Positions 1 to 13,700 of a stretch of DNA of 64,000 bases are shown in pieces. Below the pieces are notes generated by a model. That model saw only the letters and a program-made list of their open reading frames with translations. It had not been told where the DNA came from and did no database searches. This DNA is from Sanderia malayensis (taxonomy: Eukaryota > Cnidaria > Scyphozoa > Semaeostomeae > Pelagiidae). Location of the stretch: positions 124,001-188,000 of the forward strand of contig RQOL01000502.1 in the NCBI GenBank assembly GCA_013076295.1, in the 5' to 3' direction. Numbering within the stretch: position 1 is the first letter of the stretch; the number at the start of each line of letters is the position of its first letter. Made by a program: the position numbers and the translations under genes.

Positions 1-960
1 TCGTTCTACAAAGAAGGTGGAATGCTCGAGTACGTTTTCATAAAGAGGGTTGTTTGCTATAGTATGGTTTTACAAAGAAGGTGGTTTGCTAGAGTATGGT
101 TTGACAAAGAGTGTGGTTTGCTATAGTATGGTTTTACAAAGAGGGTGGTTAGGGTTAGGGTTAGGGTTAGTTTTAGGGTTACGGTTAGGGTTCAGGTTAG
201 GGTTTGGGTGAGGGTTTGGGTTACGGTGAGGATTAGGGTTAGGGTTAGAGTCTCGATGGCTGGCTATAGTATGGTTTGACAAAGAGAGTGGTTTGATAGA
301 GTATGTTTTACAAAAAGGGTGGCTTGCTAGAGCATGGTTCGACAAAGAGGGTGGTTTGATAGAGTATGTTTTCACAAAGAGTGTTGTTTGCTGGAGTATG
401 TTTTCACAAAGAGGGTGGTTTGCTAGAGTAAGGTTTGACAAAAAGGGTGTTTTGCTATAAATAGTATCACAAAGAGGGTGGTTTGCTAGAGTATCGTTCT
501 ACAAAGAGGGTGGAATGCTCGAGTGCGTTTTCATAAAGAGGGTTGTTTGCTATAGTATGGTTTTACAAAGAAGGTGGTGTGCTAGAGTATGGTTTGACAA
601 AGAGTGTGGTTTGCTATAGTATGGTTTTACAAAGAGGGAGGTTAGGGTTAGGGTTAGGGTTAGTTTTAGGGTTACGGTTAGGGTTCAGGTTAGGGTTTGG
701 GTGAAGGTTTGGGTTACGGTGAGGATTAGGGTTAGGGTTAGAGTCTCGATGGCTGGCTATAGTATGGTTTGACAAAGAGAGTGGTTTGATAGAGTATGTT
801 TTACAAAAAGGGTGGCTTGCTAGAGCATGGTTCGACAAAGAGGGTGGTTTGATAGAGTATGTTTTCACAAAGAATGTTGTTTGCTGGAGTATGTTTTCAC
901 AAAGAGGGTGGTTTGCTAGAGTAAGGTTTGACAAAAAGGGTGTTTTGCTATAAATAGTAT
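1..960 (+). repeat. 493-bp tandem pair, first copy
   Basis: Two consecutive units with a 493-bp period (telomere-like modules at 149 and 642) are near-identical. The same pair recurs at 13,019-13,980, 23,411-24,370 and 34,140-35,100. Single related units sit at 41,113 and 46,603. The window begins at the anchor tcgttctacaaagaaggtgg, the same place where each later copy starts. Confidence 0.85.
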
Positions 961-3900
961 CAGAAAGAGGGTGGTTTGCTAGAGTATAGTTCTACAAAGA
1001 GGGTGGTTTGCTATAGTATGCTTTTACAAAGAGGGTGGTTAGGGTTAGGGTTAGTTTTGGGTTAGGGTTACGGTTAAGGTTAGGGTTTGGGTGAGGGTTT
1101 GGGTTAGGATGAGGATTAGGGTTAAGGTTAGAGTCTCGATGGTTTGCTATAGTATGGTTTGACAAAGAGCGTGGTTTGATAGAATGTGTTTTACAAATTG
1201 GGTGGTTTGCTAGAGCATGGTTTGACAACGAGGGTGGTTTGCTAAGCCATGCTTTGACAAAAACGGGCTGTTTGTTTTAGTTTGGTTTGGAAAAGTGGTT
1301 GGTTTGCTAGATTATGGTTTGGCAAACAGGGTGGTTTGCTATAATTAATTTGATAAAGAGCGTGGTTTGCTAGAGCATCGTTCGACAAAGAGTGTTGAAA
1401 TCTAGATTACGTTTTCACAAAGAGGGTGGTTTGCTAGAGTCTGATTGGACAAAGAGGGTGGTTTGCTATAGTATGGTTTGACAAAGAGTGTTGTTTGCTA
1501 GAGTATGGTCTGATAAAGAGTGTGATTTGCTTTAGTATGGTTTTACAAAGAGGGTGGTGAGGGTTAGGGTTAGTTTTAGGGTTAGGGTTAGGGTTAAAGT
1601 TAGGATTTGGGTGAGGGTTTGGGTTAGGGTGAGGATTAGGGTTAGGGTTAGAGTCTCGTTGGTTTGCTATAGTATGGTTTGACAAAAAGCGTGGTTTGAT
1701 TGAGTATGTTTTACAAAAAGGCTGGTTCGCTAGAGCATGGTTTGACAACGAGGGTGGTTTGCTAGACCATGCTTTGACAAAAACGGGCTGTTTGTTTTAT
1801 TTTGGTTTGGAAAAGTGATTGGTTTGCTACTTTATGGTTTAGCAAACAGGGTGGTTTGCTATAATTAGTTTGATAAAGACAGTGGTTTGCAAGAGCATTG
1901 TTCGACAAAGAGGGTGGAATTTTAGATTACATTTTCACAAACAGGGAGGTTTGCTAGAGTCTGATTGGACAAGGAGGGTGGTTCGCTAGAGTATGGATTG
2001 AAAAAGAGGGTGCTTTGCTAGGGTATTGTTTGACAAAAAAGGTGGTTTGCTAGATTATGTTTTACAAAGAGGGAGGGTTGCTAGAGCATGGTTTGACAAA
2101 GAGGTTTGTTCGCTAGAGAATGACTTGACAAAGAGGGCTGGTTGCTAGAGCATCGCTAGACAAAGAGGGTTGTTTGCTGGAGTATGTTTTCACATAGAGG
2201 GTGGTTTGCTAAAGTATGGTTTGACAAAGAGTGTGGTTTGCTATAGTATGGTTTTACAAAGAGGGCGGTTAGGGTTAGGGTTAGTTTTAGGGTTAGGGTT
2301 AGGGTTAAGGTTAGGGTTTGGGTCAGGGTTTGGGTTAGGGTGAGGATTAGGGTTAGGGTTAGAGTCTCGTTGGTTTGCTATAGTATGGTTTGACAAAGAG
2401 CGTGGTTTCAAAGAGTATGTGTTACAAAAAGGGTGGTTTGCTAGAGCATAGTTTTACAAAGAGGGTGGTTTCCTAGAGCATGGTTTGAAAAAAGGGGTGG
2501 TTTGCTATATTATGGTTTGACAAAGAGTGTTGTTTGCTATAGTATGGTTTGACAAAAAGGGTGTTTCGCTAGAATTAGTATCACAAAGAGGGTGGTTTGC
2601 TAGAGTATCGTTCTACAAAGAGGGTGGAATGCTCGAGTACGTTTTCACAAAAAGGGTTGTTTGCTATAGTATGGTTTGATAAAGAGTGTGGTTTGCTTTA
2701 GTATGGTTTTACAAAGAGGGTTGGGGATAGGGTGAGGATTAGGGTTAGAGTCTCGTTGGTTTGCTATAGTATGGTTTGACAAAGAGCTTCGTTTGCTTGA
2801 GCATCCTTCGACAAAGAGGGTGGATTTCTAGAGTACGTTTTCACAAAGAGGGTGGTTTGCTAGAGTCTGATTGGAAAAAGAGGCTGGTTTGCTATAGTAT
2901 GGTTTGACAACGAAGGTGGCTTGCTAAAGCATCCTTCGACAAAGAGGTTCGTTTGCTAGAGAATGGCTTCACAAAGAGGGTTGTCTGCTAGAGCATCGTT
3001 CGACAAAGAGGGTGGTTTGCTGGAGTATGTTTTCACAAAGAGGGTGGTTTGCTAGACCATGCTTTGACAAAAAAAGTGGTTTGCTATAATTAGTTTCACA
3101 AAGAGGGTGGTTTGCTAGAGTATCGTTCTACAAAGAGGGTGGAATGCTTGAGTACGTTTTCACAAAGAGGGTTGTTTGCGATAGTATGGTTTTACAAAAA
3201 AGGTGGTTTGCTAGAGTATGGTTTGACAAAGAGTGTGGTTTGCTAGAGTATGGTTTTACAAAGAGGGTGGTTAGGGTTAGGGTTAGTTTTAGGGTTAGGG
3301 TTACGGTTGAGGTTAGGGTTTGGGTGAGGGCTTGGGTTAGGGTGAGGAGTAGGGTTAGGGTTAGAGTCTCGATGGTTTGCTATAGTATGGTATGACAAAG
3401 AACGTGGTTTGATAGATTATCTTTTACAAAAAGAGTGGTTTGCTAGAGCATGGTTTGACAACGAGGGTGGTTTGCTAGACCATGGTTTGACAAAAACGGG
3501 CTGTTTGTTTAGTTTGGTTTGGAAAAGTGGTTGGTTTCCTAGAGTATGGTTTGGCAAACAGAGTGGTTTGCCATAATTAGTTTGATAAAGAGCGTGGTTT
3601 GCTAGAGCATTGTTCGACAAACAGGGTGGAATTTTAGATTACATTTTCACAAAGAGGGTTCTTTGCGATAGTATGGTTTTAGAAAAAAGGTGGTTTGCTA
3701 GAGTATGGTTTGACAAAGAGTGTGGTTTGCTAGAGTCTGATTGGACAAAGAGGGTGGTTTGCTATGGTATGGTTTGACAAAGAGTGTGGTTTGCTAGAGT
3801 ATGGTTTGACAAAGAGTGTGGTTTGTTTTAGTATGGTTTTACAAAGAGGGTGGTTAGGGTTAGGGTTAGTTTTAGGGTTAGGGTTAGGGTTAAATTTAGG

Positions 3901-4652
3901 GTTTGGGTGGGGGTTTGGGATAGGGTGGAATTAGGGTTAGAGTCTCGTTGGGTTGCTATAGTATAGTTTGACAAAGAGCGTGGTTTGATAGAGCATGATT
4001 TACAAAAAGAGTGGTTTATTAGAGCATGGTTTGACACCGAGGGTTGTTTGCTAGACCATGGTTGGACAAAAACGGGTTGTTTGCTTTAGTTTGGTTTGGA
4101 AAAGTGGTTGGTTTCCTAGAGTATGGTTTGGCAAACAGAGTGGTTTGCCATAATTAGTTTGATAAAGAGCGTGGTTTGCTAGAGCATTGTTCGACAAACA
4201 AGGTGGAATTTTAGATTACATTTTCACAAAGAGGGTGGTTTGCTAGTGTCTGATTGGACAGGAGGGGTGGTTTGCTAGAGTATGGTTTGACAAAGAGGGT
4301 GCTTTGCTAGGGTATGGTTTGACAAAGAGTGTGGTTTGCTTTAGTATGGTTTTACAAAGAGGGTGGCTTGCTAAAGCATCGTTCGACAAAGAGGTTTGTT
4401 TGCTAGAGAATGACTTGACAAAGAGGGTTATTTGCTAGAGCATCGTTCGACAAGGAGGGTGGTTTGCTGGAGTATGTTTTCACAAAGAGGGTGGTTTGCT
4501 AGAGTATGCTTTGACAGAAAAAGTGGTTTGCTATAATTAGTTTCACAGAGAGGGTGGTTTGCTAGAGTATCGTTCTACAAAGAGGGTGGAATGCTCGAGT
4601 ACGTTTTCACAAAGAGGGTTGTTTGCTATAATATGGTTTTACAAAGAAGGTG

Positions 4653-4790
4653 GTTAGGGTAAGGGTTAGTTTTAGGGTTAGGGTTTGAGTGAGGGTTTGG
4701 GTTAGGGTGAGGATTAGGGTTACGGTTGAGGTTAGGGTTTGGGTGAGGGCTTGGGTTAGGGTGAGGATTAGGGTAAGGGTTAGAGTCTCG
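4653..4790 (+). repeat. Double-length telomere-like module
   Basis: This is the longest module, about 138 bp. The internal phrase of TTTGGG/GTGAGG variants occurs twice before the usual TAGAGTCTCG end, as if two modules were fused by unequal exchange. Confidence 0.7.
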
Positions 4791-7700
4791 ATGGTTTGCT
4801 ATAGTTTGGTTTGACAAAGAACGTGGTTTGATAGATTATGTTTTACAAAAAGAGTGGTTTGCTAGAGCATGGTTTGACAACGAGGGTGGTTTGCTAGACC
4901 ATGGTTTGACAAAAACGGGCTGTTTGTTTAGTTTGGTTTGGAAAAGTGGTTGGCTTGCTAGATTATGGTTGGCAAACGGGGTGGTTTGCGATAATTAGTT
5001 TGATAAAGAGCGTGGTTTGCTAGATCATCGTTCGAGAAAGAGTGTGGAAATCTAGATTACGTTTTCACAAAGAGGGTGGTTTGCTAGAGTCTGATTGGAC
5101 AAAGAGGGTGGTTTGCTATAGTATGGTTTGACAAAGAGTGTGGTTTGCTAGAGTATGGTTTGACAAAGAGTGTGGTTTGTTTTAGTATGGTTTTACAAAG
5201 AGGGTGGTTAGGGTTAGGGTTAGTTTTAGGGTTAGGGTTAGGGTTAAATGTAGGGTTTGGGTGAGGGTTTGGGATAGGGTGGAATTAGGGTTAGAGTCTC
5301 GTTGGGTTGCTATAGTATGGTTTGACAAAGAGCGTGGTTTGCTAGAGCATCCTTCGACAAAGAGGGTGGATTTCTAGAGTACGTTTTCACAAAGAGTGTG
5401 CTTTGCTAGAGTCAGATTGGACAAAGAGGGTGGTTTGCTATAGTATGGTTTGACAACGAGGGTGGCTTGCTAAAGCATCCTTCGACACAGAGGTTGGTTT
5501 GCTAGAGAATGGCCTGACAAAGAGGGTTGTCTGCTAGAGCATCGTTGGACAAAGAGGGTGGTTTGCTGGAGTATGTTTTCAGTAAAGAGGGTGGTTTGCT
5601 AGAGTATGCTTTGACAAAAAAAAGTGGTTTGCTATAATTAGTTTCACAAAGAGGGTGATTTGCTAGAGTATCGTTCTACAAAGAGGGTGGAATGCTCGAG
5701 TACGTTTTCACAAAGAGGGTTGTTTGCTATAGTATGGTTTTACAAAAAAGGTGGTTTGCTAGAGTATGGTTTGACAAAGAGGGTGGTTTGCTAGAGTCTG
5801 ATGGGACAAATAGTGTGGTTTGTTATAGTATGGTTTGACAAAGAGTGTCGTTTGCTTTAGTATGGTTTTACAAAGAGGGTGGCTAGGGTTAGGGTTAGTT
5901 TTAGGGTTAGGGTTGGGGTTAGGGTTTGGGTGAGGGTTTGGGTTAGGGTGAAGATTAGGGTTAGAGTCTCGTTGGTTTGCTATAGTATGGTTTGACAAAG
6001 AGCGTGGTTTGCTAGAGCATCCTTCGACAAAGAGGGTGGATTTCTAGAGTAAGTTTTCACAAAGAGTGTGCTTTGCTAGAGTCTGATTGGACAAAGAGGG
6101 TGGTTTGCTAGAGTCTGATTGGACAAAGAGGGTGGTTTGCTGGAGTATGTTTTCACAAAGAGGGTGGTTTGCTAGAGTATGCTTTGACAAAAAAAGTGGT
6201 TTGCTATAATTAGTTTCACAAAGAGGGTGATTTGCAAGAGTATCGTTCTACCAAGAGTTGGAATGCTCGAGTACGTTTTCACAAAGAGGATTGTTTGCTA
6301 TAGTATGGTTTTACAAAGAGGGTGGTTGGCTAGAGTATGGTTTGACAAAGAGTGTGGTTTGCTAGAGTATGGTTTTACAAAGAGGGTGGTTAGGGTTAGG
6401 GTTAGTTTTAGGGTTAGGGTTACGGTTCAGGTTAGGGTTTGGTAGAGGGTTTGGGTTAGGGTGAGGATTAGGGTTAGGGTTAGAGTCTCGTTGGTTTGCT
6501 ATAGTATGGTTTGACAATAAGCGTGGTTTGATAGAGTTTGTTTTACAAAAAGGGTGGTTTGCTAGAGCATGGTTTGACAAAGAGGGTGGAATTCTAGATT
6601 ACGTTTTCACAAAGAGGGTGGTTTGCTAGAGTCTGATTGGAGAAAGAGGGTGGTGTGCTATAGTATGGTTTGACAAAGAGTGTGGTTTGCTAGACTATGT
6701 TTTGACAAAGAGCGTAGTTTGATAGAGTATGTTTTACACAAAGGGTGGTTTGTTAGAGCATGGTTTGACAACGAGGGTTGTTTGCTAGACCATGGTTTGA
6801 CAAAAACGGGCTGTTTGTTTTAGTTTGGTTTGGAAAAATGGTTGGTTTTCTAGATTATGGTTTGGAATCAGGGTGGCTTGCTAAAATTAGTTTGATAAAG
6901 AGCGTGGTTTGCTAGAGCATCGTTCGACAAAGAGGGTGGAATTCTAGATTACGTTTTCACAGGCAGGGTGGTTTGCTAGAGTCTGATTGAAAAAAGAGGG
7001 TGGTTTGCTATAGTATGGTTTGACAAAGAGTGTGGTTTGCTAAAGTGTGGTTTGACAAAGAGTGTGGCTTGCTTTAGTATGGTTTTACAAAGAGCGTAGT
7101 TTGATAGAGTATGTTTTACAAAAAGGGTGGTTTGTTAGAGCATGGTTTGACAACGAGGGTTTTTTGCTAGACCATGGTTTGACAAAAACGGGCTGTTTGC
7201 TTTAGTTTGGTTTGGAAAAGTGGTTGGTTTCCTAGAGTATGTTTTGGCAAACATGGTGGTTTGCCATAATTAGTTTGATAAAGAGCGTGGTTTGCTAGAG
7301 CAACGCTCGACAAAGAGGGTGGAATTCTAGAGTACGTTTTAACAAAGAGGGTGGTTTTCTAGAGTCTGATTGGACAAAGAGTGTGGTTTGTTATAGTATG
7401 GTTTGACAAAGAGTGTGGTTTGCTATAGTATGGTTTGACAAAGAGCGTGGTTTGATAGAGTATGATTTACAAAAAGGGTGGTTTGTTAGAGCATGGTTTG
7501 ACACCGAGGGTTGTTTGCTAGACCATGGTTGGACAAAAACGGGCTGTTTGCTTTAGTTTGGTTTGGAAAAGTGGTTGGTTTCCTAGAGTATGGTTTGGCA
7601 AACAGAGTGGTTTGCCATAATTAGTTTGATAAAGAGCGTGGTTTGCTAGAGCATCGCTCGACAAAGAGGGTGGAATTCTAGAGTACGTTTTCACGAAGAA

Positions 7701-9720
7701 GTTGGTTTGCTAGAGTCTGATTGGACAAAGAGTGTGGTTTGTTATAGTATGGTTTGACAAAGAGTGTGGTTTGCTTTAGTATGGTTTTACAAAGAGGGTG
7801 GCTAGGGTTAGGGTTAGTTTTAGGGTTAGGGTTAGGGTTAAGGTTATGGTTTGGGTGAGGGTTGGCTTAGGGTGAGGATTAGGGTTAGAGTCTCCTTGGT
7901 TTGCTATAGTATGGTTTGACAAAGAGCGTGGTTTGCTAGAGCATCCTTCGACAAACAGGGTGGATTTTTAGAGTACGTTTTCACAAAGAGGGTGGTTTGC
8001 TAGAGTCTGATTGGACAAAGAGGGTGGTTTGCTAAAAGATGGTTTTACAAAGAAGGTGGTTTGCTAGAGTATGGTTTGACAAAGAGTGTGGTTTGCTATA
8101 GTATGGTTTTACAAAGAGGATGGGTAGGGTTAGGGTTAATTTTAGGGTTAGGGTTAGGGTTAGTGTCTGGGTGAGGGTTTGGGTTACGGTGACGGTTAGG
8201 GTTAGGGTTAGAGTCTCGTTTGTTTGCTAGACCATGGTTTGACAAAAACGGGCTGTTTGCTTTACTTTGGTTTGGAAAAGTGGTTGGTTTGCTAGAGTAT
8301 GGTTTGGCAAACAGGGTGGTTTGCCATAATTAGTTTGATAAAGAGCGTGGTTTGCTAGAGCATCGGTCGACAAAGAGGGCGGAATTCTAGAGTACGTTTT
8401 CACAAAGAGGATGGTTTGCTAGAGTCTGATAGGACAAAGAGGGTGGTTTGCTATAGTATGGTTTGACAAAGAGTGTGGTTTGATAGAGTATGTTTTCACC
8501 AAGAGGGTTGTTTGCTAGAGTATGGTGTGACAAAAAGGGTGTTTTGCTATAATTAGTATCACAAAGAGGGTGGTTTGCTAGAGTATCGTTCTACAAAGAG
8601 GGTGGAATGCTCGAGTACGATTTCACAAAGAGGGTTATTTGCTATAGTATGGTTTTACAAAGAGGGTGGTTTGCTAAAGTATGGTTTGACAAAGAGTGTG
8701 GTTTGCTATAGTATGGTTTTACAAAGAGGAAGGTTAGGGTTAGGGTTAGTTTTAGGGTTAGGGTTAGAGTTAAGGTTAGGGTTTAGGTGAGGGTTTGTGT
8801 TAGGGTGAGGATTAGCGTTAGGGTTAGAGTCTCGATGGTTTGCTAGAGCATGGTTTGACAACGAGGGTGGTTTGCTAGACCAAGGTTTGACAAAAACGGT
8901 CTGTTTGCTTTAGTTTGGTTTGGAAAAGTGGTTGGTTTGCTAGAGTATGGTTTGGCAAACAGGGTGGTTTGCCGTATTTTGTTTGATAAAGAGCGTGGTT
9001 TGCTAGAGCATCGCTCGACAAAGAGGGTGGAATTCTAGAGTACGTTTTCACAAAGAGGGTGGTTTGCTAGAGTCTGATTGGACAAAGAGGGTGGGTTGCT
9101 ATAGCATGGTTTGACAAAAAGTGTGGTTTGCTAGAGTATGGTTTGACAAAGAGTGTGGAATTCTAGAGAACGTTTTCACAAAGAGGGTGGCTTTCTGAAG
9201 TCTGATCGGACAAAGAGGGTGGTTTGCTATAGTATGGTTTGACAAAGAGTACGGTTTGCTAGAGTATGGTTTGACAAAGAGTGTGGTTTGCCTTAGTATG
9301 GTTTTACAAAGAGGGTGGTTAGGGTTAGGGTTAGTTTTATGGTTAGGGTTGGGGTTAAAGTTAGGGTTTGGGTGAGGGTAAGGGTTTGGGTTAGAATGAG
9401 GATTAGGGTTAGGGTTAGAGTCTCGTTGGTTTGCTATAGTATGGTTTGACAAAGAGCGTGGTTTCATAGAGTATATTTTACAAAAAGGGTAGTTTGCTAG
9501 AGCATGGTGTGACAACGAGGGTGGTTTGCTAGACCATGGTTTGACAACAACGGGCTGTTTCCTTTAGTTTGGTTTGGAAAAGTGGTTAGTTTGATAGAGT
9601 ATGGTTTGGCAAACAGGGTGGTTTGCCATAATTAGTTTGATCAAGAGCGTGGTTTGCTAGAGCATCGTTCGACAAAGAGGGTGGAATTCTATATTACGTT
9701 TTCACAAGGAGGGTGGTTTG

Positions 9721-10750
9721 CTAGAGTCTGATTGGAAAAAGACGGTGGTTTGCTATAGTATGGTTTGACAAAGAGTGTGGTTTGCAAGAGTATGGTTTGA
9801 CAAAGAGTGTGGTTTGCTTTAGTATGGTTTTACAAAGAGGGTGGTTAGGGTTAGGGTTTGTTTTAGGGTTAGGGTTAGGGGTAAAATTAGGGTTTGGGTG
9901 AGGGTTTGGGTTAGGGTGAGGATTAGGGTTAGAGTCTCGTTGGGTTGCTATAGTATGGTTTGACGAAGAGCGCGGTTTGATAGAGTATGTTTTACAAAAA
10001 GGGTGGTTTGTTAGAGCATGGTTTGACAACGAGGGTTGTTTGCTAGACCATGGTTTGACAAAAACGGGCTGTTTGTTTTAGTTTGGTTTGGAAAAGTGGT
10101 TGGTTTGCAAGATTATGGTTTGGAAACAGGGTGGCTTGCTTCAATTAGTTTGATAAAGAGCGTGGTTTGCTAGAGCATCGTTCGACCAAGAGGGTGGAAT
10201 TCTATATTACGTTTTCACAAGGAGGGTGGTTTGCTAGAGTCTGATTGGAAAAAGACGGTGGTTTGCTATAGTATGGTTTGACAAAGAGTGTGGTTTGCAA
10301 GAGTATGGTTTGACAAAGAGTGTGGTTAGCTTTAGTATGGTTTTACAAAGAGGGTGGTTAGGGCTAGGGTTTGTTTTAGGGTTAGGGTTAGGGGTAAAGT
10401 TAGGGTTTGGGTGAGGGTTTGGGTTAGGGTGAGGATTAGGGTTAGAGTCTCGTTGGGTTGCTATAGTATGGTTTGACGAAGAGCGCGGTTCGATAGAGTA
10501 TGTTTTACAAAAAGGGTGGTTTGTTAGAGCATGGTTTGACAATGAGGGTAGTTTGCTAGACCATGGTTTGACAAAAACGGGCTGTTTGCTTTTCTTTGGT
10601 TTAGAAAAGTGGTTGGTTTCCTAGAGTATGGTTTGGCAAACAGGGTGGTTTGCCATAATTAGTTTGATTAAGAGCGTGGTTTGCTAGTACATCGCTCCAC
10701 AAAGAGGGTGGAATTCTAGAGTACGTTTTCACAAAGAGGGTGGTTTGCTA
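9721..10750 (+). repeat. 513-bp tandem duplication
   Basis: The block starting at 9,721 is repeated at 10,234 with few changes, including the rare tttgttttagggttaggg and aggggtaaa variants in the modules at 9,845 and 10,358. It is a local higher-order duplication. Confidence 0.75.
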
Positions 10751-13700
10751 GAGTCTGATTGGACAAAGAGTGTGGTTTGTTATAGTATGGTTTGACAAAG
10801 AGTGTGGTTTGCTAGGGTATGGTTTGACAAAAAAGGTGGTTTGCTAGATTATGTTTTACAAAGAGGGAGGGTTGCTAGAGCATGGTTTGAAAAAAGGGTG
10901 GTTTGTTATATTATGGTTTGACAAAGAGGGTGGCTTGCTAAAGCATCGTTCGACAAAGAGGTTTGTTTGCTAGAGAATGACTTGACAAAGAGGGCTGTTT
11001 GATAGAGCATCGCTCGACAAAGAGGGTTGTTTGCTGGAGTATGTTTTCACATAGAGGGTGGTTTGCTAGAGTATGCTTTGACAAAAAAGTGGTTTGCTAT
11101 AATTAGTTTCACAAAGAGGGTGGTTTGCTAGAGTATCGTTCTACAAAGAGGGTGTAATGCTCGAGTACGTTTTCACAAAGAGGGTTGTTTGCTATTGTAT
11201 GGTTTTACAAAGAAGGTGGTTTGCTAGAGTATGGTTTGACAAAGAGTGTGGATTGCTATAGTATGGTTTTACAAAGAGGGTGGTTAGGGTTAGGGTTAGT
11301 TTTAGGGTTACGGTTAAGGTTAGGGCTTGGGTTAGGGTTTGGGTTAGGGTGAGGATTAGGGTTAAAGTTAGAGTCTCGATGGTTTGCTATAGTATGGTTT
11401 GACAAAGAGCGTGGTTTGATAGAATATGTTTTAGAAAAAGGGTGGTTTGCTAGAGCATGGTTTGACAACGAGGGTGGTTTGCTAGGCCATGCTTTGACAA
11501 AAACGGGCTGTTTGCTTTAGTTTGGTTTGGAAACGTGGTTGGTTTCCTAGAGTATGGTTTGGCAAACTGAGTGGTTGGGCATAATTTGTTTGATAAAGAG
11601 CGTGGTTTGCTAAAGCATCGCTCGACAAAGAGGGTGGAATTATAGATTACGTTTTCACAAAGGGGGTGGTTTGCTAGAGTCTGATTGGACAAAGAGGGTG
11701 GTTTGCTATAGTATGGTTTGACAAAGGGTGTGATTTGCTTTAGTATGGTTTTACAAAGAGGGTGGTTAGGGTTAGGGTTAGTTTTAGGGTTACGGTTACG
11801 GTTAAGGTTAGTGTTTAGGTGAGGGTTTGGGTTAGGGTGAGGATTAGGGTTAGGGTTAGAGTCTCGATGGTTTGCTATAGTATGGTTTGACAAAGAGCGT
11901 GGTTTGATAGAATATGTTTTACAAAAAGGGTGGTTTGCTAAAGCATGGTTTGACAACGAGGGTGGTTTGCTAGACCACGGTTTGACAAAAACGGGCTGTT
12001 TGTTTTAGTTTGCTTTGGAAAAGTGGTTGGTTTGCTAGATTATGGTTTGGCAAACAGGGTGGTTTGCTATAATTAGTTTGAAAAAGAGCGTGGTTTGCTA
12101 GAGCAACGTTCGACAAAGAGTGTGGAATTCTAGATTACGTTTTCACAAAGAGGGTGGTTTGCTAGAGTATCGTTCTACAAAGAGGGTGGAATGCTCGAGT
12201 ACGTTTTCACAAAGAGGGTTGTTTGCTATAGTATGATTTTACAAAGAGGATGGTTTGCTAGAGTATGGTTTGACAAAGAGTGTGGTTTGCTATAGTATGG
12301 CTTTACAAAGAGGGTGGTTAGGGTTAGGGTTAGTTTTAGGGTTAGGGTTGGGGTTAGAGTCTCGTTGGTTTGCTATAGTATGGTTTGACAAAGAGCGTGG
12401 TTTGATAGAGTATGTTTTACAAAAAGGGTGGTTTGCTAGACCATGGTTTGACAAAAACGGGCTGTTTGTCTTAGTTTGGTTTGGAAAAGTGATTGGCTTG
12501 CTACCTTCTGGTTTGGCAAACAGGGTGGTTTGCTATAATCAGTTTGATAAAGAGTGTGGTTTGCTAGAGCATCGTTCGACAAAGAGGGTGGAATTTTAGA
12601 TTACATTTTCACAAAGAGGGTGGTTTGCTAGAGTCTGATTGGACAAGGAGGGTGGTTTGATAGAGTATGGTTTGACAAAGAGTGTGGTTTGCTACAGTAT
12701 GGTTTGACAAAGAGGGTGGATTGCTAAAGCATCGTTCGACAAAGAGGTTTGTTTGCTAGAGAATGACTTGACAAAGAGGATTGTTTGCTAGAGCATCGTT
12801 CGAGAAAGAGGGAGGATTTCTAGAGTACGTTTTAACAAAGAGGGTGGTTTGCTAGAGAATGGCCTGACAAAGAGGGTTGTCTGCTAGAGCTTCGTTCGAC
12901 AAAGAGGGTGGTTTGCTGGAGTATTTTTTCACAAAGAGGGTGGTTTGCTAGAGTATGCTTTGACAAAAAAAGTCGTTTGCTATAATTAGTTTCACAAAGA
13001 GGGTGGTTTGCTAGAGTATCGTTCTACAAAGAAGGTGGAATGCTCGAGTACGTTTTCATAAAGAGGGTTGTTTGCTATAGTATGGTTTTACAAAGAAGGT
13101 GGTTTGCTAGAGTATGGTTTGACAAAGAGTGTGGTTTGCTATAGTATGGTTTTACAAAGAGGGTGGTTAGGGTTAGGGTTAGGGTTAGTTTTAGGGTTAC
13201 GGTTAGGGTTCAGGTTAGGGTTTGGGTGAGGGTTTGGGTTACGGTGAGGATTAGGGTTAGGGTTAGAGTCTCGATGGCTGGCTATAGTATGGTTTGACAA
13301 AGAGAGTGGTTTGATAGAGTATGTTTTACAAAAAGGGTGGCTTGCTAGAGCATGGTTCGACAAAGAGGGTGGCTTGATAGAGTATGTTTTCACAAAGAGT
13401 GTTGCTTGCTGGAGTATGTTTTCACAAAGAGGGTGGTTTGCTAGAGTAAGGTTTGACAAAAAGGGTGTTTTGCTATAAATAGTATCACAAAGAGGGTGGT
13501 TTGCTAGAGTATCGTTCTACAAAGAGGGTGGAATGCTCAAGTGCGTTTTCATAAAGAGGGTTGTTTGCTATAGTATGGTTTTACAAAGAAGGTGGTGTGC
13601 TAGAGTATGGTTTGACAAAGAGTGTGGTTTGCTATAGTATGGTTTTACAAAGAGGGAGGTTAGGGTTAGGGTTAGGGTTAGTTTTAGGGTTACGGTTAGG